From DASRPD01 sp035646535 (GTDB lineage Bacteria > Actinomycetota > Acidimicrobiia > IMCC26256 > JANYLB01): a stretch of 20,458 bases of DNA. Positions 17,157-20,458 of this stretch are shown here, one piece after another. Position 1 is the stretch's first letter. Each line of letters starts with the position of its first letter. The stretch covers positions 1-20,458 of the forward strand of contig DASRPD010000006.1 in the NCBI GenBank assembly GCA_035646535.1, given 5' to 3'. The notes under the pieces are model-generated. The model was not told the origin of the DNA, searched no databases, and saw only the letters and a list, made by a program, of their open reading frames with translations. Made by a program: the position numbers and the translations under genes.

Positions 17157-18545
17157 TCAGGGGTGGGTCATGTCCTCGGGGCGCACCGCGTCGTCGAACG
17201 CCTCGGCGCTCAGGAACCCGAGGGCCAGCGCGGCCTCCCGCAGTGTCGTGTGCTCCTGATGGGCCTTCTTGGCGATCTGCGCGGCACGGTCATAGCCGAT
17301 GACCGGATTGAGCGCGGTCACGAGCATGAGCGACTGCGCGACGTAGGTGGCGATCTGCTCGCGGTTCGGCTCCAACCCCTCGATGCAGAACCGACGGAAG
17401 TTCTCGCATGCGTCGGTGAGCAGGTCCACGCTGTGCAGGAGGTTGAAGATCATGACGGGCTTGAAGACGTTGAGCTCGAAGTTGCCCATGGAGCCCGCCA
17501 GGGCGATCGCGGTGTCGTTGCCGAGCACCTGGACGCAGACCATCGTCAGCGCTTCCGACTGCGTCGGGTTCACCTTGCCCGGCATGATCGACGAACCCGG
17601 CTCGTTCTCGGGCAGGACGAGCTCGCCGATACCGGCGCGCGGGCCCGAGCCGAGCCACCGGACATCGTTGGCGATCTTCATGAGGCTCACCGCCAGCGTC
17701 TTCACCGCGCCGCCGGCGAACACGATGTCGTCGTGCGCGGCGAGGGCCGCGAACTTGTTCGCGGCGGACCGGAACGGAAGGTCGGTGAGCTGCGCGATGG
17801 CCGCGGCGGCACGGTCGGCGAACTCGGGATGGGTGTTGATGCCGGTACCGACCGCGGTCCCCCCGATGGCGAGCTCGTAGAGGCCGGTGACCGCCGCTTC
17901 GACGCGCGTCACGTCGGCATCGAGCTGGGCCACGTAGCCCGAGAGCTCCTGGCCGAGCGTGAGGGGCACGGCATCCTGCAGGTGGGTCCTGCCGATCTTC
18001 ACGATGTCGGCGAACGCCGTGGACTTCGCGTCCAGTGCGTCGCGGAGTGCACGGACCGAGGGCAGGAGACGGTGGGTGATCTCCTCGACCGCGGCGATGT
18101 TCATGGCCGTCGGGAACGTGTCGTTGGACGATTGCGACATGTTCACGTGGTCGTTCGGGTGGATCGGGTCCTTGGAGCCGAGCGCGCCGCCGGCAAGCTC
18201 GATCGCCCGGTTGGAGATCACCTCGTTGACGTTCATGTTCGTCTGCGTGCCGCTACCGGTCTGCCACACGTACAGCGGGAAATGGTCGCTCAGGTCACCG
18301 GCGATGACCTCGTCGGCCGCGGTCGCGATGAGCTGCGCGTGCTCGTCCGAGAGCTTGCCCAGGTCGCGGTTGACCAGCGCGGCGGCCTTCTTCAGCACGG
18401 CCATGGACCGCACGACCGCCTCGGGCATGCGGTCGTCGGCCACCGAGAAGTGATGCAACGATCGCTGGGTCTGGGCACCCCAGTAGCGACCGACGGCGAC
18501 GTCGATCGGACCAAAGCTGTCGGACTCGGTGCGGAAACCAGTCAT
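17157..18545 (-). CDS. fumC: Fumarate hydratase class II
   Basis: Iron-independent fumarase that interconverts fumarate and L-malate in the TCA cycle as a cytoplasmic homotetramer. The protein is 462 aa from ATG 18545, the usual size. The family signature GSSIMPGKVNP is at 317-327 with the catalytic serine at 318, and the other catalytic residue is His188 in GRTHLQD; both numbers equal those of E. coli FumC. QTGSGTQTNMNVNE (95-108) and HVNMSQSSND (133-142) complete the active site built from three subunits. TGINTHPEF and KFAALAAHD favour fumarase over aspartase or argininosuccinate lyase. An upstream in-frame TTG at 18554 is less likely, because the ATG lies 7 nt behind a TAGGTT -10 box. It heads the minus-strand series. 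Confidence 0.96.
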   Translation of the reverse strand: MTGFRTESDSFGPIDVAVGRYWGAQTQRSLHHFSVADDRMPEAVVRSMAVLKKAAALVNRDLGKLSDEHAQLIATAADEVIAGDLSDHFPLYVWQTGSGTQTNMNVNEVISNRAIELAGGALGSKDPIHPNDHVNMSQSSNDTFPTAMNIAAVEEITHRLLPSVRALRDALDAKSTAFADIVKIGRTHLQDAVPLTLGQELSGYVAQLDADVTRVEAAVTGLYELAIGGTAVGTGINTHPEFADRAAAAIAQLTDLPFRSAANKFAALAAHDDIVFAGGAVKTLAVSLMKIANDVRWLGSGPRAGIGELVLPENEPGSSIMPGKVNPTQSEALTMVCVQVLGNDTAIALAGSMGNFELNVFKPVMIFNLLHSVDLLTDACENFRRFCIEGLEPNREQIATYVAQSLMLVTALNPVIGYDRAAQIAKKAHQEHTTLREAALALGFLSAEAFDDAVRPEDMTHP

Positions 18546-18552
18546 GGCGCGC

Positions 18553-18558
18553 AACCTA
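18553..18558 (-). promoter_or_regulatory. -10 box (TAGGTT), probable leaderless promoter of fumC
   Basis: Minus-strand TAGGTT lies 7 nt before ATG 18545, with no Shine-Dalgarno between. CGGACC, 17 nt further upstream, shares GAC with the -35 consensus and is weak. The spacing predicts transcription starting at or next to the ATG. Confidence 0.5.
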
Positions 18559-18663
18559 ACGCGACCGACCGCACCGGTCCGAGCCGTCGAGGTCGCCGAG
18601 GTCGCCGAGACCGCCGTGGTCGGACCGTGCCCCTCGGCGTCCCTCCGCCACTCGCGACCACCG

Positions 18664-18669
18664 TAGGAT
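18664..18669 (+). promoter_or_regulatory. -10 box (TAGGAT), probable leaderless promoter of the DUF885 gene
   Basis: TAGGAT lies 7 nt upstream of ATG 18677 with no ribosome-binding sequence between. It is divergent from the fumC promoter across a 131-nt intergenic region. No clear -35 element is seen. Confidence 0.5.
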
Positions 18670-18676
18670 CGCGGCC

Positions 18677-20359
18677 ATGTCCGCCACCTACGACCTCGCC
18701 GACCGGTACGTCGCCCGCGCCGCCGCGCTCGATCCGGTCGCGGCCACGTTCCGTGGGCTCACTGGCCACGACGGCGAGATGACGGACTACTCCCCCGACG
18801 GGTTCGCCGAGCGCACCGAGCTCGCCCGGACCACGATCCGTGAGCTCGACGAGACGCCCCCCGAAACCGACGCCGACCGCCTGGCGGCCGACGTGATGCG
18901 CCACGACCTCGAGCTCGCCATCGATCGCGCCGAGGCCGGCGAGAGCTTCCGGCTCCTGCGGGTGCTCGGCAGCCCGGTGCAGAGCGTGCGCCAGTGCTTC
19001 GATCTCCTGCCAACCGACACCGAGGCCGACTGGGCGACGATCGCGGCCCGACTCGCGCTGGTCCCCCAGGGCCTCTCGGGCATCCAAGCCACCCTGACCG
19101 ACGGCATCGACCAGAGCCTCGTCAGCGCACGACGTCAGGTCGTGGCGTGCACACGACAGGCCGAGACCTGGGCCGGGATCGACACCGCCGGGACGCGGCC
19201 GTTCTTCGCCGGTCTCGTCGACCGGTTCGACGAATCGGGCATCGACGCGCCGGCGCTGCGGACGACGCTCGCCGAGCGCGCCGAGCGCGCCACCGCCGCC
19301 TACGCCGCGTTCGCCCGGTACCTGGCCGCCGACTACTCCCCCCACGCCGACGCGCCCGACGCCGTCGGCATCGACCGCTACTCGTTGTGGTCCCGTTCGT
19401 TCAACGGCATCGATCTGGATCTCGCCGAGACCTACGCGTGGGGCTGGGACGAGCTGTACCGCATCGAGCACGCCATGGCCGAGGTGGGCGAGCGCGTCCT
19501 GGCCGGCCGGCCGCTCCCCGAGGTGATCGAGCATCTGGAGACCGATCCGCACCGCAGGATCGACGGAGTCGACGAGTTCCGCGGCTGGCTCCAGGACCTG
19601 ATGGAGGCCACGATCGCCGAGCTGGACGGCGTCCACTTCGACATCCCCGAGCCGGTCAAGCGGGTGGAGGCAATGATCGCCCCGCCCGGCGGTGCCGCCG
19701 CGATGTACTACACGGGACCCTCTGAGGACTTCAGCCGACCGGGGCGCACCTGGTACCCAACGCTCGGCAAGACCAGCTTCGCGCTATGGGGCGAGGTGTC
19801 GATCTGCTACCACGAAGGTGTCCCCGGCCATCATCTCCAGATCGCGCAGGTGCGCTACCTCGCGGACCGCTTGAGCCGCTACCAGCGCACCCTCGCCGGC
19901 TCGGCCGGCCACGCCGAAGGGTGGGCGCTGTACGCCGAACGGCTCATGGGCGAGCTCGGCTACCTGGACGACCCCGCGTACGAGCTCGGCATGCTGCGCG
20001 CCCAGGCGATGCGCGCGGTGCGAGTCGTCGTGGACATCGGGATGCACCTCGAGCTGGCGATCCCCGAGCGCGAGCCCTACCACGGCGGCGAGACGTGGAC
20101 GCCCGAGCTGGCCCTTCCGTTCGTGATCGAACGGTCGTGGTTTCCCGAGGACTTCATGGCATCGGAGGTCGATCGCTACCTCGGAATGCCAGCGCAGGCA
20201 ATCAGCTACAAGGTCGGCGAGCGGGTGTGGCTCGGTGCCCGCGCCGCCGCGAAGGCTCGAGCCGGCGGGGACTTCGACCTGAAGGCCTTCCATCGCCGGG
20301 CCCTGGACCTGGGCCCGATGGGGCTGGGCCAGCTCGAGCGCGAGCTCGCGGCCTTCTAG
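18677..20359 (+). CDS. DUF885 family protein, putative zinc metallopeptidase
   Basis: A 560-aa protein of the DUF885 family, whose members look like zinc-dependent carboxypeptidase-type enzymes. The likely metal site is HEGVPGHH: His379, Glu380 as general base, then His385/His386. Glu414 in HAEGWALYAE is a probable third ligand or active-site residue. The preceding ALWGEVSICYHE and the following LGMLRAQAMRAVRVVVDIGMH and AISYKVGE segments are typical of the family. There is no signal peptide or membrane segment, so it is presumably cytoplasmic. The substrate is unknown. ATG 18677 is set by the -10 box just before it. The stop TAG lies in the first copy of a 13-bp tandem repeat. Diverges from fumC. 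Confidence 0.9.
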   Translation: MSATYDLADRYVARAAALDPVAATFRGLTGHDGEMTDYSPDGFAERTELARTTIRELDETPPETDADRLAADVMRHDLELAIDRAEAGESFRLLRVLGSPVQSVRQCFDLLPTDTEADWATIAARLALVPQGLSGIQATLTDGIDQSLVSARRQVVACTRQAETWAGIDTAGTRPFFAGLVDRFDESGIDAPALRTTLAERAERATAAYAAFARYLAADYSPHADAPDAVGIDRYSLWSRSFNGIDLDLAETYAWGWDELYRIEHAMAEVGERVLAGRPLPEVIEHLETDPHRRIDGVDEFRGWLQDLMEATIAELDGVHFDIPEPVKRVEAMIAPPGGAAAMYYTGPSEDFSRPGRTWYPTLGKTSFALWGEVSICYHEGVPGHHLQIAQVRYLADRLSRYQRTLAGSAGHAEGWALYAERLMGELGYLDDPAYELGMLRAQAMRAVRVVVDIGMHLELAIPEREPYHGGETWTPELALPFVIERSWFPEDFMASEVDRYLGMPAQAISYKVGERVWLGARAAAKARAGGDFDLKAFHRRALDLGPMGLGQLERELAAF

Positions 20360-20400
20360 CCAGAAGTTCTAGCCAGAAGTTCTAGCCAGAAGTTCTAGCC
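20354..20400. repeat. 13-bp tandem repeat with hairpin-forming units
   Basis: The unit TTCTAGCCAGAAG occurs three times exactly (20354-20366, 20367-20379, 20380-20392), plus a partial fourth, TTCTAGCC. Each contains CTTCT-AGCC-AGAAG across or near the junction, a 5-bp inverted repeat with a 4-nt loop. The first copy supplies the stop codon of the DUF885 gene, and the later copies place TAG in the other two frames. Confidence 0.9.
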
Positions 20401-20408
20401 CGAACCGC

Positions 20409-20432
20409 GAGCCCCGCCCCGAGCCCCGCCCC
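20409..20432. repeat. 12-bp GC-rich direct repeat (two copies)
   Basis: GAGCCCCGCCCC occurs twice in tandem, directly after the 13-bp repeats, followed by GAGA. The rest of the window (20433-20458) shows no recognisable gene. Confidence 0.85.
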
Positions 20433-20458
20433 GAGACAGCCCGTTGGTGCACGAAGGG

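Noticed and set aside
18592..18609. Double GTCGCCGAG repeat between fumC and the DUF885 gene as an operator
   Set aside because: Two 9-bp copies of a codon-like GC-rich word with no symmetry; more likely simple-sequence bias.
17163..18782. 539-codon plus-strand open frame opposite fumC
   Set aside because: Arg/Gly/Val/Asp-rich shadow of a fully conserved fumarase, running on into the DUF885 start.

Overview
The window is very GC-rich bacterial chromosome with dense coding, GTG/TTG as well as ATG starts, and start sites that often lack a Shine-Dalgarno sequence. The gene content (WS/DGAT acyltransferase beside a membrane-anchored LipM/LipO/LipQ-type esterase, a family-5 dipeptide importer with oligo_HPY ATPases, a sigma-R/SigH-like promoter before lon) points to an actinobacterium, plausibly a non-mycobacterial lineage such as Acidimicrobiia. 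That placement is inferred from gene families and composition. No rRNA, tRNA, CRISPR array, integrase or insertion sequence was seen.

Layout. 1-81: 3' tip of an unidentified plus-strand gene. 58-2976: a lipid-ester pair, a wax-ester/diacylglycerol acyltransferase (minus) diverging from a membrane-anchored alpha/beta-hydrolase (plus). 2927-5136: a putative channel-like membrane protein (minus), a small multi-pass membrane protein (plus) and the ribosome-rescue hydrolase ArfB (minus). Neighbours here are packed head-to-head with very short gaps or tail-to-tail with 24-50 nt overlaps. 5137-5482: a non-coding stretch with a strong promoter and a palindrome-rich leader. 5483-11437: a complete five-gene ABC importer operon (lipoprotein, two permeases, two ATPases). 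11418-11462: a 45-nt near-perfect hairpin between the convergent importer and ABC-F genes. 11478-18545: a minus-strand series read as fumC, KDSR-like short-chain dehydrogenase, glutathione peroxidase-like, lon and an ABC-F ATPase. 18677-20359: a DUF885 putative metallopeptidase on the plus strand, followed by short tandem repeats at the window's end.

How the genes relate. The importer is one functional unit. The acyltransferase/esterase pair is probably linked through acyl esters. Lon, the thiol peroxidase and perhaps ABC-F fit a protein-quality/oxidative-stress theme, supported by a GGAAT-N18-GTT promoter before lon. The rest looks like ordinary housekeeping sequence, and I see no defence, mobile or biosynthetic island. 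The most useful new observations are regulatory. Six starts sit 6-9 nt behind a TAGNNT -10 box, which suggests largely leaderless transcription, and two related hairpins bracket the ABC-F gene.
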